A DNA stretch of 64,000 nucleotides, from contig JAXMNU010000004.1 in the NCBI GenBank assembly GCA_034670265.1, positions 186,001-250,000 on the forward strand, read 5' to 3'. This DNA is from Halomarinibacterium sp034670265 (GTDB taxonomy: Bacteria; Bacteroidota; Bacteroidia; Flavobacteriales; Flavobacteriaceae). A program made the translations under genes and the position numbers. How positions within the stretch are numbered: position 1 is the stretch's first letter; every line of letters starts with the position of its first letter. The notes under the pieces are model-generated. The model saw nothing but the letters and a program-made list of their open reading frames with translations. It was not told where the DNA came from and did no database searches. Shown one piece after another: positions 7,435 through 16,042 of the stretch.

Positions 7435-10047
7435 ATGACTTCGGTAGAAATCCGTCAGCAGTTTTTAGAATTTTTTAAATCGAAATCCCACGATATTGTG
7501 GCTTCGGCGCCTATGGTTGTGAAGAACGACCCAACTTTAATGTTTGTAAATAGTGGGATGGCACCGTTTAAAGAATATTTTTTGGGGAATGGGAAACCTA
7601 AAAATAATCGCATTGCCGATACGCAAAAATGTCTGCGTGTAAGTGGAAAGCACAACGACTTGGAAGAAGTGGGGATGGATACCTATCACCACACTATGTT
7701 CGAGATGTTGGGCAACTGGAGTTTTGGAGATTATTTTAAAAAAGAAGCGATAGAATGGGCTTGGGAATTATTAACCGAAGTATACAAAATTGACAAAGAC
7801 ATACTTTACGTTACCATTTTTGAAGGGGACGATAGTGAAGGATTAGATCGCGATACTGAAGCATATAATCTTTGGAAACAATTTGTTCCCGAAGACCGAA
7901 TTTTAAACGGAAATAAAAAAGATAACTTTTGGGAAATGGGCGAACAAGGACCCTGCGGGCCTTGTAGCGAAATCCATGTGGATATCCGTTCTGCTGAAGA
8001 AAAAGAAAAGATTTCTGGAGATACCCTAGTAAACCAAGACCATCCGCAAGTAGTGGAAATTTGGAATTTGGTTTTTATGCAATATAACCGAAAAGCAGAC
8101 GGTTCGCTTGAAAAACTCCCTTCACAACACGTAGATACAGGGATGGGTTTTGAGCGTTTGTGTATGGTGCTTCAAAACAAACAGAGTAATTACGACACTG
8201 ATGTGTTTACACCCTTAATTCGTGAGATTGAAGCCGTAACCAAAAGTCAATACGGAAAAGACGAAAAAAAGGATGTAGCCATTCGAGTGATTTCCGACCA
8301 TATTCGTGCGGTGGCTTTTTCAATTGCAGATGGACAATTGCCAAGCAATTCGGGTGCTGGTTATGTAATTAGAAGAATATTGCGACGTGCTATTCGCTAT
8401 GGATTCACCTTTTTGGATACCAAAGAACCCTTTATTTATAAGCTCGTTCCAACCTTAGTCAAAATGATGGGTAAGGCCTTTCCAGAAATGGAACGAGAAA
8501 AGAACTTGATTACTAATGTTATTAGAGAAGAAGAAGCTTCGTTTTTAAGAACCTTGGACCAAGGGTTGGTGTTGTTGGAGAATGTTATTTCAGCAGCAAA
8601 AACTAAAACTATTTCAGGTTCAAAAGCATTTGAATTGTATGACACCTTTGGGTTTCCCATTGATTTAACAGCATTGATTTTACGCGAACGGGGTTACGAA
8701 CTTGACGAAAAAGGATTCGAAAAAGAACTTCAAAAACAAAAAGAACGATCTCGTGCGGCAACCAAGGTAGAAACAGGGGATTGGGTTGTTTTAAGTGATG
8801 ATGCCGACGAGGAATTTGTAGGGTACGACACGCTGGAAACGCAAATAAAGATTACACGTTACCGAAAGGTCGAAAGCAAAAAAGAGGGAGAGCTTTATCA
8901 ATTGGTATTTAATTTAACACCCTTTTATCCTGAAGGCGGTGGACAAGTGGGTGATAAAGGATACTTAGAAGCTCAAAACGGAGAGGTCGTGTATATTATT
9001 GATACAAAAAAGGAAAACAATCTTATAGTACATTTCGCAAAGAATTTACCCCGCACTCCCGAAGCTACATTTAAAGCGGTTGTTGATTCAAAACAACGTA
9101 ATAGAACAGCTTCAAATCATACAGCAACGCATTTATTACATCAGGCATTACGCAATATTTTAGGTACGCATGTGGCCCAAAAAGGGTCGATGGTGCATAG
9201 TAGAAATCTTCGATTCGATTTTTCGCATTTCAGTAAGGTAACAGATGAGGAGTTGCAAAAGGTGGAAGATTTTGTCAATGCACGTATTCGCGAAGGGATT
9301 GCCTTAGAAGAACGACGCAATATTCCACATCAACAAGCCATTGACGAAGGTGCTTTGGCACTCTTTGGTGAAAAATATGGAGATACAGTGCGTGCCATTA
9401 AGTTTGGAAAGTCCATGGAATTATGTGGGGGAACCCACGTGAAAAACACCAATGATGTTTGGCATTTTATCATTACTTCGGAAGGGGCGGTAGCCTCAGG
9501 AATTAGAAGAATTGAAGCCATTACAGGCGATGCAGCCAAACAATATTTTGAAGAACGTGCAGCGTCATTTAAACAAGTTCAAAAATTATTAAACAATGCA
9601 CCCGATCCTGTGAGTTCTATAGAAAAATTACAGGAGGAAAACACCGATTTACAAAAGCAAATTCAGTTATTATTAAAGGATAAGGCAAAGAATTTAAAAG
9701 GTGACTTAAAAGCTGAAGTGAAAGAGATTAATGGCGTCAACTTTTTAGCTACAGAGATTGATTTAGATGCCTCTGGGCAAAAAGATTTAGCTTTTGAATT
9801 GGGTAACGAAGTTGAAAATTTATTTTTGCTCTTTGGAAGTTCAACCGACGGAAAAGCCTTATTAACCTGTTATATTTCAAAAGAATTGGTTGCCGAAAAA
9901 GAATTAAATGCTGGACAAATTGTTCGTGAACTTGGAAAGCACATTCAAGGCGGTGGTGGAGGACAACCTTTCTTTGCTACGGCTGGAGGTAAAAATCCTG
10001 AAGGGATTACTGAGGCCTTAAAAGCGGCTGAAGATTACTTGAAATAA
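7435..10047 (+). CDS. alaS: Alanine--tRNA ligase
   Basis: This 870-residue protein is full length (E. coli 876). It charges tRNA-Ala in the cytosol. Class II catalytic motifs are in the N-terminal third (MFEMLGNWSFGDYF; GAGYVIRRILRRA). The editing domain carries the zinc ligands HTATHLLH (about residue 561) and CGGTH (about 665). The C-terminal C-Ala domain has the GGGGGQPFFATAGG motif. A TAnnTTTG-type element (TATTTTTG) at 7331-7338 could be its -7 element. Its stop abuts the next start codon. Confidence 0.97.
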   Translation: MTSVEIRQQFLEFFKSKSHDIVASAPMVVKNDPTLMFVNSGMAPFKEYFLGNGKPKNNRIADTQKCLRVSGKHNDLEEVGMDTYHHTMFEMLGNWSFGDYFKKEAIEWAWELLTEVYKIDKDILYVTIFEGDDSEGLDRDTEAYNLWKQFVPEDRILNGNKKDNFWEMGEQGPCGPCSEIHVDIRSAEEKEKISGDTLVNQDHPQVVEIWNLVFMQYNRKADGSLEKLPSQHVDTGMGFERLCMVLQNKQSNYDTDVFTPLIREIEAVTKSQYGKDEKKDVAIRVISDHIRAVAFSIADGQLPSNSGAGYVIRRILRRAIRYGFTFLDTKEPFIYKLVPTLVKMMGKAFPEMEREKNLITNVIREEEASFLRTLDQGLVLLENVISAAKTKTISGSKAFELYDTFGFPIDLTALILRERGYELDEKGFEKELQKQKERSRAATKVETGDWVVLSDDADEEFVGYDTLETQIKITRYRKVESKKEGELYQLVFNLTPFYPEGGGQVGDKGYLEAQNGEVVYIIDTKKENNLIVHFAKNLPRTPEATFKAVVDSKQRNRTASNHTATHLLHQALRNILGTHVAQKGSMVHSRNLRFDFSHFSKVTDEELQKVEDFVNARIREGIALEERRNIPHQQAIDEGALALFGEKYGDTVRAIKFGKSMELCGGTHVKNTNDVWHFIITSEGAVASGIRRIEAITGDAAKQYFEERAASFKQVQKLLNNAPDPVSSIEKLQEENTDLQKQIQLLLKDKAKNLKGDLKAEVKEINGVNFLATEIDLDASGQKDLAFELGNEVENLFLLFGSSTDGKALLTCYISKELVAEKELNAGQIVRELGKHIQGGGGGQPFFATAGGKNPEGITEALKAAEDYLK

Positions 10048-11037
10048 ATGAACTTCCAAACTCAAATACCACTTTCGCAAAAAGAACCCCAGATAGATTA
10101 TCAATCAAAGGTATTATTGTTGGGTTCTTGTTTCACGGAAAACATAGGGGGTAAATTGGATTATTTTAAGTTTCAGAATACTCAAAATCCGTTTGGTATT
10201 ATTTTCAATCCAGTTTCCATTGAAAATTTAGTCTTTCGGGCTTTACACGAAGAGAATTTTTCTGAAAAAGATGTCTTTCAGCATAACGAACTATGGCATT
10301 CTTTTGAAGTTCATTCATCGTTTTCAGCAGTTGAAAAAGATGATCTATTATCTCAATTAAATGCACAGCTTAAAGTATTCAAAAAACAACTTACCGAAAG
10401 TTCTCATATTATTTTAACGCTAGGTTCAGCTTGGGTGTATCACCATATTGATTCGAATTCTATAGTGGCTAATTGCCATAAAGTGCCTCAAAAAGCATTT
10501 ACTAAGCAATTGCTTTCAGCTGAAATTATTTCAAAAAGCTTAAGGCATATTGTGGAGGTAGTGAGCAATCTAAATCCAGAGGCAACCTTCATTTTCACGG
10601 TTTCCCCAGTACGGCACATTAAAGATGGTTTTGAAGAAAATGCCTTAAGTAAGGCACATTTATTAACTGGAATACATAATGCTATTGTATTGTCTACTGG
10701 TGTGAGTCACACTGAGCCTGTCGAAGTGCAATCGAAAGGTCTTCACTATTTCCCTTCGTATGAATTGATGATGGACGAATTACGCGACTATCGATTCTAT
10801 AAAAATGATATGCTTCATCCTAATGAAACTGCCATAGCTTATATCTGGGAAAAGTTTAAACATGTTTGGATTTCTTCAAAAACTGAAGATACCCAAAAGG
10901 AGGTTGAATACATTCAGAAGGGATTAAGTCACAAGACTTTCAATCCAAAAAGTGAGGAGCATAAAACCTTTAAAAAGCATCTTCAAACTAAGATGGAAAA
11001 GTTGCAATCACAGTTTCCGTTTATGGACTTCCACTGA
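10048..11037 (+). CDS. GSCFA domain-containing protein
   Basis: This 329-residue protein of the GSCFA family is a bacteroidotal SGNH-like fold of unknown substrate. The name-giving motif GSCFTENIG lies at residues 26-34, with a TLGSAWVY segment near 125 and DMLHPNETA near 250 carrying the family's D..H. It starts directly after the alaS stop, so the two are probably co-transcribed. A dispersed-repeat sequence lies inside the frame at 10711-10728 and is read as TEPVEV, so the protein carries a short insertion at about residues 217-231. Confidence 0.85.
   Translation: MNFQTQIPLSQKEPQIDYQSKVLLLGSCFTENIGGKLDYFKFQNTQNPFGIIFNPVSIENLVFRALHEENFSEKDVFQHNELWHSFEVHSSFSAVEKDDLLSQLNAQLKVFKKQLTESSHIILTLGSAWVYHHIDSNSIVANCHKVPQKAFTKQLLSAEIISKSLRHIVEVVSNLNPEATFIFTVSPVRHIKDGFEENALSKAHLLTGIHNAIVLSTGVSHTEPVEVQSKGLHYFPSYELMMDELRDYRFYKNDMLHPNETAIAYIWEKFKHVWISSKTEDTQKEVEYIQKGLSHKTFNPKSEEHKTFKKHLQTKMEKLQSQFPFMDFH
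10711..10728 (+). repeat. Dispersed flavobacterial repeat inside a coding frame
   Basis: ACTGAGCCTGTCGAAGTG matches the repeat seen in spacers at 499-540, about 1378, 11970 and 55131. Here it sits in the GSCFA gene without breaking the frame. Confidence 0.7.
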
Positions 11038-11101
11038 TATTTATCAGTTTATCAATAAAGTAAAACCCCTATATTTAACTTAATAATTAATAGCTATTAC
11101 T

Positions 11102-11311
11102 ATGAAAAAAAATATGGGAACTGCAGATAAGGCCATTCGAGTGATCCTTGCTGCTATAGTTGTGATTCTTTATTTTACCAATGTCATTTCAGGAACATTG
11201 GGGCTTATACTGCTAATTCTTGCAGGAATTTTTGTACTAACTAGTTTTGTGAGTTTTTGTCCGTTATATGCTCCTTTTGGGATTAGTACTTGTAAAGTAA
11301 AGGACAAGTAA
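11102..11311 (+). CDS. DUF2892 small membrane protein
   Basis: This 69-residue protein opens with the DUF2892 signature (N-terminal MGTADKAIRVILA) followed by two predicted membrane helices with a short turn. It carries the late Cys-Pro motif FVSFCPLYAPFGIST, with a Cys also in STCK. DUF2892 proteins are inner-membrane proteins often linked to rhodanese or sulfur genes, but none is adjacent here. A TATATTTA element at about 11070 is a possible -7 box. Confidence 0.82.
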   Translation: MKKNMGTADKAIRVILAAIVVILYFTNVISGTLGLILLILAGIFVLTSFVSFCPLYAPFGISTCKVKDK

Positions 11312-11340
11312 ATCTTTTATTTTATATAGTTTTCATTATT

Positions 11341-11388
11341 ATACGACAATTGCCGTATTGTATGCGCTTTGGTTTTAGGACAACTTTG
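11341..11388 (+). promoter_or_regulatory. Regulon operator and promoter, site 1
   Basis: The 18-bp near-palindrome ATACGACAATTGCCGTAT (11341-11358) overlaps a TTG -33 element (11358-11360). After 20 bases comes the -7 element CAACTTTG (11381-11388). The palindrome ends 59 bases before the ATG of the lipoprotein gene. The same arrangement recurs at four further sites up to 20962. The placement over the -33 element suggests an activator. Confidence 0.75.
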
Positions 11389-11417
11389 TACCTAACAAAA
11401 ACCAAAACTCAACAATT

Positions 11418-11936
11418 ATGAAAACGTTAAAAATTCTTTCTTTATTTCTTTTTGCAAGTTTAGTGCTTGCCTCTTGTAAAAAAGATGATGATGGAGGTGA
11501 TGATCCTCAAGCTGCTGCTGGCACAATGACCGCAAAGGTAGATGGCGCTAACTTTCAATCTTTAGAAGGTACTGCTATGGCTCAAGAAACTAATTCTGGT
11601 GGCGTAAGAGTACTAGCTGTATCTGCAGGTACGGTAAATTCTGAAAATCTTCAAGTAATTATTACCAATTTTGATGGTGAAGGAACTTATAGTATCAACT
11701 TTACAAATATTGGCACCTATAGTTATTTACCAGATCCTAGTAATCCAGACCCAAATACGGTGGTTATTTATTCTTCTGTCAATGGAACTTCCTCTGTTGG
11801 AGAAATCAATATTTCAAGTTATTCTGAAACAAATGTAAAAGGAACCCTTTCTTTTACAGGGTATAATATGAATGATCCAGCGGATACTGTCTCTATTACT
11901 GAAGGTTCTTTCGATCTTGAATTAACTCAAAACTAA
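11418..11936 (+). CDS. DUF6252-like lipoprotein
   Basis: This 172-residue protein has a signal peptide ending in LASC (Cys at about 20), followed by an acidic linker KKDDDGGDD. That points to an outer-membrane or surface lipoprotein. The mature part is beta-rich (GTMTAKVDGANFQS; TINISSYSETNVKGTLSFTGYN-like strands), typical of the DUF6252 fold found in Flavobacteriia. Function is unknown. It lies directly behind palindrome site 1, so it is a candidate output of the two-component system at 16888-21636. A strong hairpin terminator follows. Confidence 0.8.
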   Translation: MKTLKILSLFLFASLVLASCKKDDDGGDDPQAAAGTMTAKVDGANFQSLEGTAMAQETNSGGVRVLAVSAGTVNSENLQVIITNFDGEGTYSINFTNIGTYSYLPDPSNPDPNTVVIYSSVNGTSSVGEINISSYSETNVKGTLSFTGYNMNDPADTVSITEGSFDLELTQN

Positions 11937-12003
11937 ATCCCATTTAAAAAAATCTCAAGTGCATGCACAGAGCATGTCGAAGTGTTGAGGTTTTTACGTG
12001 GAG

Positions 12004-12040
12004 CCGGGAGTGAAGCTATTGTTTTGCTCTCGGTTTTTTT
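12004..12040 (+). terminator. Rho-independent terminator after the lipoprotein gene
   Basis: The stem CCGGGAG / CTCTCGG (12004-12010 with 12027-12033) is followed by eight T. A degenerate dispersed repeat (GAGCATGTCGAAGTG) precedes it at about 11970-11984. Confidence 0.7.
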
Positions 12041-12042
12041 TG

Positions 12043-12074
12043 CAAAGATTCAGAGTTTCAAAGATTCAGAGTTT
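12043..12074. repeat. 16-bp perfect tandem duplication
   Basis: CAAAGATTCAGAGTTT occurs twice head to tail at 12043-12058 and 12059-12074, in the spacer behind the terminator. No function is evident. Confidence 0.8.
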
Positions 12075-12154
12075 CTAAATTTTTTCATTAGCAACTTTAC
12101 CATTTTGTGTCTTTTCCCTTTGGATCTTTGTCTCTTTCGCGCTTAATAAAAATT

Positions 12155-12202
12155 ATACGTCAATTGCCCTATTGAACTACTAGGCAATCTTTTACACCTT
12201 TG
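12155..12202 (+). promoter_or_regulatory. Regulon operator and promoter, site 2
   Basis: ATACGTCAATTGCCCTAT (12155-12172) is followed by TTG (12172-12174), a 20-base gap and the -7 element CACCTTTG (12195-12202). The palindrome ends 57 bases before the ATG at 12230. The layout is as at site 1. Confidence 0.75.
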
Positions 12203-12229
12203 ATTTATTCAAATTTAAAAACCACGATT

Positions 12230-14101
12230 ATGAACACTAAAACACTTTTTAATACACTTTTTGCAGTCTTATGCACCTTAACGGTGATAGCTCAAAAAGC
12301 CGAACAACCCGACTGGAGTTATAACATAGGCGGAAAAATAAACGAAATGTACCTTACGGAAGCTGGAACTTTGGTAGTTGCAAGTAATGACGGATTAGTA
12401 GGGATTAAACCAGGAAGTAATGAGTTACTTTTTAATTTCACAGATTATGGACGAGTAAAGCCAGAAGAGCTCACCTTTATTCCGGCATCACCCTATGTGA
12501 TGGTGGTACAGGGTGGCTTTGCTAATTTAAGTTCCAAAAAAACAGTAATTGATTTTGTTTCTGGAAAAACACTATTTAGTTCAGAAGGGAATCAGTGGAA
12601 ACAAGTATTTACATCTTCTACGGCAATGCCCCAAAATAAGTTTATAGTAAGCGGGCTTCAAAAAACTGGTGGAATGGCTGAAAATAACACACCTAAAGTT
12701 GCAGTGTATGATTTAGGAACTGGAAATGAAGATTATTCGTTTTATTTATTTCCTCCTGGAAAAACTACTATGAAAAGCTATATGGTTACAGGTGCCCCAT
12801 TATTGTTAAAAGACAAAATGCTTATCCCAACCAGTCAAGGGATTATTGCAAAAACTTTTACAGGTGAAACGCTGTGGGAAAATAAAATAAAGAATGTAAA
12901 CTGGATGACAGCAGATGCTTCCGAAAAAGAAATCTACGCTTTTGAAAGCAATACTTCTGGGAGCAGTATGGAAATCTATAAAATTGGAGCCGACGGAGCT
13001 GAGCTTTGGAAAGATGCTGCTAAAGTAAAAGGACAGGTGGTTAATTTTGAAATTTTACCTCAAGGTTTGGCTGTGGTGAGCAACAAAAGTAGTGGTGGAA
13101 GCAATAGTATTTTAGCTGCTAAAGACGAATCGGAAATTGGATTTCTAAGTGCGCAAACTGGAGAGGATCTTTGGGATAAAGCACCTAAAACGAAAGGATA
13201 TGTGCAGCATTTTTATATTATGGATGACGGAATTCTCTTCGGAATACAACAAGGAGGAATTAATAAAATTTCTTTTGATGGAAAAACATTGTTCAAAAAG
13301 CCATTAAAAACGGGTGAAAATATTATGGTAATGGCTCATACCCCCCAAGGATTAATATATATTACGTCCGAAGACGCTAATATTGTAAACCTCGAAACGG
13401 GAGATCAAGTTTGGGATAAACCATTAAAGTATAAAAGAGCTACTTCTGTGGCTTCCACATTCGATAAAAGTAATAATCGATATTTAATCTCTGTGGATGA
13501 TGAAATTATGTCGGTAGACCCTACTACAGGGAGTGTTTCTGAATTCGCAAAAACAGATTTTGATGAAAAAGAACAACCCAGTTCAATTCAAATGAGAAAT
13601 GGTGGAGTTTACTTAGGTTCGGACCAAAATATGACACTAATCGATTTTAATGGAAAAGGAGTTTATCACCAATATTATAAATCGCCTTCAAAAAGTACGT
13701 TTGCTAAAATTGTAGGTGGGGTATTGGCGGTAGCTTCTACTGCAATGGCAGTTTCTGCTTCAGCAGCCGCAGGTGCCAATAGAAATAGTTTAGGGGATTA
13801 TAACTCTTATGGTAGAGAATATGATAGACAGGCACAAATGTTTTCAGCAATAGGGTCTGCTTCTTTCGAATTTATGTCGCAACGATTTAAAGCGACTGCA
13901 GCTACCGAAAATGCTCAATTTATACTTACCAAACTTGATGATGGAGTAGGTCTGGTAAAAGTAAATAAAGACACAGGTGCCACAGAAAAAGAAATCATTT
14001 TAAAAGATAAAAAACCAGAATATGAGGTAGACGATTATGGCGGTGTATTGTATTACAAAGCCAAAGATGATCTTATCTACGCTTACGATCTTAAAAAGTA
14101 A
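12230..14101 (+). CDS. Secreted PQQ-like beta-propeller protein
   Basis: This protein of about 623 residues has a signal peptide (MNTKTLFNTLFAVLCTLTVIAQ). It is built of repeated blades with Gly-rich Trp/Leu motifs such as TGETLWE, TGEDLWDK and TGDQVWDK, typical of PQQ/WD-like propellers that bind proteins rather than PQQ. A hydrophobic Ala/Val-rich stretch at about residues 490-515 interrupts the propeller late in the chain and could associate with membrane. The start at 12230 is preferred over an in-frame TTG at 12200 because the signal peptide begins there and the spacing to the operator matches the other regulon genes. No enzymatic motif is seen. Confidence 0.8.
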   Translation: MNTKTLFNTLFAVLCTLTVIAQKAEQPDWSYNIGGKINEMYLTEAGTLVVASNDGLVGIKPGSNELLFNFTDYGRVKPEELTFIPASPYVMVVQGGFANLSSKKTVIDFVSGKTLFSSEGNQWKQVFTSSTAMPQNKFIVSGLQKTGGMAENNTPKVAVYDLGTGNEDYSFYLFPPGKTTMKSYMVTGAPLLLKDKMLIPTSQGIIAKTFTGETLWENKIKNVNWMTADASEKEIYAFESNTSGSSMEIYKIGADGAELWKDAAKVKGQVVNFEILPQGLAVVSNKSSGGSNSILAAKDESEIGFLSAQTGEDLWDKAPKTKGYVQHFYIMDDGILFGIQQGGINKISFDGKTLFKKPLKTGENIMVMAHTPQGLIYITSEDANIVNLETGDQVWDKPLKYKRATSVASTFDKSNNRYLISVDDEIMSVDPTTGSVSEFAKTDFDEKEQPSSIQMRNGGVYLGSDQNMTLIDFNGKGVYHQYYKSPSKSTFAKIVGGVLAVASTAMAVSASAAAGANRNSLGDYNSYGREYDRQAQMFSAIGSASFEFMSQRFKATAATENAQFILTKLDDGVGLVKVNKDTGATEKEIILKDKKPEYEVDDYGGVLYYKAKDDLIYAYDLKK

Positions 14102-14160
14102 TTAACTAGCCAAGTTAATCGTGTTTATTCAAATGAGGAGTTTGAGTAAATACAAAATAA

Positions 14161-14187
14161 ACCCCATTGATATCAATGGGGTTTTTA
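14161..14187 (+). terminator. Rho-independent terminator
   Basis: A perfect 22-base palindrome ACCCCATTGATATCAATGGGGT is followed by TTTT. It lies downstream of the propeller gene and 20 bases before the next ATG. Confidence 0.8.
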
Positions 14188-14206
14188 ATGATAAAAAAAT
14201 AGAATA

Positions 14207-14593
14207 ATGGTATTTCTTTTGCAAAGTAATGACTACGGATATTTAGGTTATCTTTTAATGCTTTTACCAGCAATAGTGGTCTTTTTAGTACTATTAACGG
14301 GATTCTGGATAATAGATTTTATAATTAAGAAATCACTAAAAAATGACTTTAAAAAACAATCTATTGTTTATGGTGTTTTGGCGGGGATATTAACTGTTAT
14401 AATTCTCTTTACTTTTTACCAAGGGACATATACCGAAACCGTTTATGTTGCAATTCCAACAAGCTTTATCACTTTTTTTATTTTAAGAAAATTTAAGAGC
14501 GTTTTCAATGTACGTTTTGTCTCAGATATGTGGTTGCTTTCTATTACTCTATTATTAACGATATCAATTTTTAGGGCAATTGCCCTATTCTAG
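14207..14593 (+). CDS. Small multi-pass membrane protein, unknown function
   Basis: This 128-residue protein has four predicted hydrophobic helices (about residues 10-35, 48-65, 72-90, 105-125) and a basic loop after the first. I do not recognise a family. It begins right behind a terminator and no operator of the shared type precedes it. Its last codons (RAIALF and stop) are encoded by the palindrome that serves as operator site 3 for the following MORN gene, so the coding end and the regulatory site overlap completely. Confidence 0.6.
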   Translation: MVFLLQSNDYGYLGYLLMLLPAIVVFLVLLTGFWIIDFIIKKSLKNDFKKQSIVYGVLAGILTVIILFTFYQGTYTETVYVAIPTSFITFFILRKFKSVFNVRFVSDMWLLSITLLLTISIFRAIALF

Positions 14594-14618
14594 AAATTAA
14601 TTTTTTTTTAGTACTTTG
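14571..14618 (+). promoter_or_regulatory. Regulon operator and promoter, site 3
   Basis: TTAGGGCAATTGCCCTAT (14571-14588) contains a perfect 16-base palindrome. It is followed by TTC at the -33 position, a 20-base gap and the -7 element GTACTTTG (14611-14618). The palindrome ends 57 bases before the ATG at 14646. It lies inside the 3' end of the preceding gene. Confidence 0.7.
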
Positions 14619-14645
14619 TTAAAACACTTAAAAACCTTTTTAATT

Positions 14646-16031
14646 ATGAAATTTTTAACCCTAATTTTCGGCCTTATTTTCAGCTTCAATTTAGCGGTAC
14701 TTGCACAAGTTCCAACGCCACAAGGAGTTAATAGTAATACTTCTGGACTAACTTGGACCAAAACTAGTGATTACGATTATACGCTCAGGGAAAATGGCAG
14801 CACCCTTACTAATGTAAAGGACCTAAAATATTTAAGCACAGATACATTAGCTGTTTTAGACAAAAGTTCTAGAAATATTTATTTATTGGCAGATTTTAAA
14901 AATGCCAATATTGGTGCTTCTGGGAGTGCTTCTGTTTTAGCACGAAGTGTAGGGACAGACTTTTACCTTACTAACCCGAATTCTTTTGTTTTTTATTCAG
15001 ACGATGAATATATCTCGGGCCCCTTTGTTAATATTGGAGGTAGTTATGTATATTATGTGGAAGAAAAGAATACCACATATTACCTTCCAGATATTAGAAC
15101 ATTCTCAAACTGGGGTGCAAAATCCGCTCAGAAATTGGATTATTCTTCAAACAACACCTACTGGTGTAGAGTAGCGGATAGTAACAGCTATCACGTAGTT
15201 GAAAAAGGAGAATCGATGGATTACTCAAACGCTTCTACCGAAAAAAGAGATAATGATTTAGTAGTAAAAGTAAATGGAGTAGATAAATATATACTTCCTG
15301 GATATTACACTATGGCTTCATTGGTTTTTAAGCCAGTAAAAATGGCTTCTTCGAGTTCAATTCCTACAAACAATGCTACTTCAGGATGTGTTGATGGAGA
15401 TTGCCAAAATGGTTGGGGAAAGTACCAATATGATAATGGATATTACGATGGCTTTTGGAGAAACGGTAAAAAAGAAGGCTATGGCTTATATAAATGGGAT
15501 GGTATTGGAAAGTACATAGGAACTTGGCAAAATGATAATATGAATGGCTACGGTGTTTATATAGCCGATAATAATGATAATATTATTGGAGAATATAAAA
15601 ACGGACAGCTTAATGGATTAGGAATTACTGTTACTGGTGATAAGTGGGATCAAGGGATTTTTTATGATGGAAACATTAGTACGCACTACGATTTCTTTTC
15701 AACTGGAAATGATACCGGATGTACCGCTGGAGATTGTGAAAACAAGTACGGAAAGTTTAAATGGAGTAATGGAGATACCTTTACTGGATTTTTCAAAAAT
15801 GGAAAATTACATATGGGAACTTACAGTTTCGCAAGTGGTGATAAATATTCTGGAATGTTTAATAGCGATAATCAATTTCATGGAATGGGAAGATTTTTCT
15901 TTGCTGACGATGCCTATTACGGAGGAGAATGGCGTAATGGAAAGTATGATGGAAGAGGATATTACCATAACTCTAGCCTAGAACAAAAAATAGGTGAATG
16001 GTCTAATGGAACATTAATTAAAAAAATGTAA
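14646..16031 (+). CDS. Secreted MORN-repeat protein
   Basis: This protein of about 461 residues has a signal peptide (MKFLTLIFGLIFSFNLAVLAQ) and a beta-rich N-terminal half without recognised family. A C-terminal half of at least six MORN repeats follows (motifs such as YDGFWRNGKKEGYG, GEYKNGQLNGLG, YGGEWRNGKYDGRG). Two CxxGDCxNxxG units (CVDGDCQNGWG and CTAGDCENKYG) open the repeat blocks. MORN repeats bind proteins or lipids. The start at 14646 is favoured over a TTG at 14616 by the signal peptide and by the operator spacing. The MORN part is closely related to the next gene. Confidence 0.8.
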   Translation: MKFLTLIFGLIFSFNLAVLAQVPTPQGVNSNTSGLTWTKTSDYDYTLRENGSTLTNVKDLKYLSTDTLAVLDKSSRNIYLLADFKNANIGASGSASVLARSVGTDFYLTNPNSFVFYSDDEYISGPFVNIGGSYVYYVEEKNTTYYLPDIRTFSNWGAKSAQKLDYSSNNTYWCRVADSNSYHVVEKGESMDYSNASTEKRDNDLVVKVNGVDKYILPGYYTMASLVFKPVKMASSSSIPTNNATSGCVDGDCQNGWGKYQYDNGYYDGFWRNGKKEGYGLYKWDGIGKYIGTWQNDNMNGYGVYIADNNDNIIGEYKNGQLNGLGITVTGDKWDQGIFYDGNISTHYDFFSTGNDTGCTAGDCENKYGKFKWSNGDTFTGFFKNGKLHMGTYSFASGDKYSGMFNSDNQFHGMGRFFFADDAYYGGEWRNGKYDGRGYYHNSSLEQKIGEWSNGTLIKKM

Positions 16032-16042
16032 AATTTATTAAG

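Noticed and set aside
15637..15981. Open frame of 114 codons inside the MORN gene, and a similar one at 16500-16796
   Set aside because: Both are shifted-frame shadows of MORN repeats; repetitive coding DNA keeps alternative frames open.
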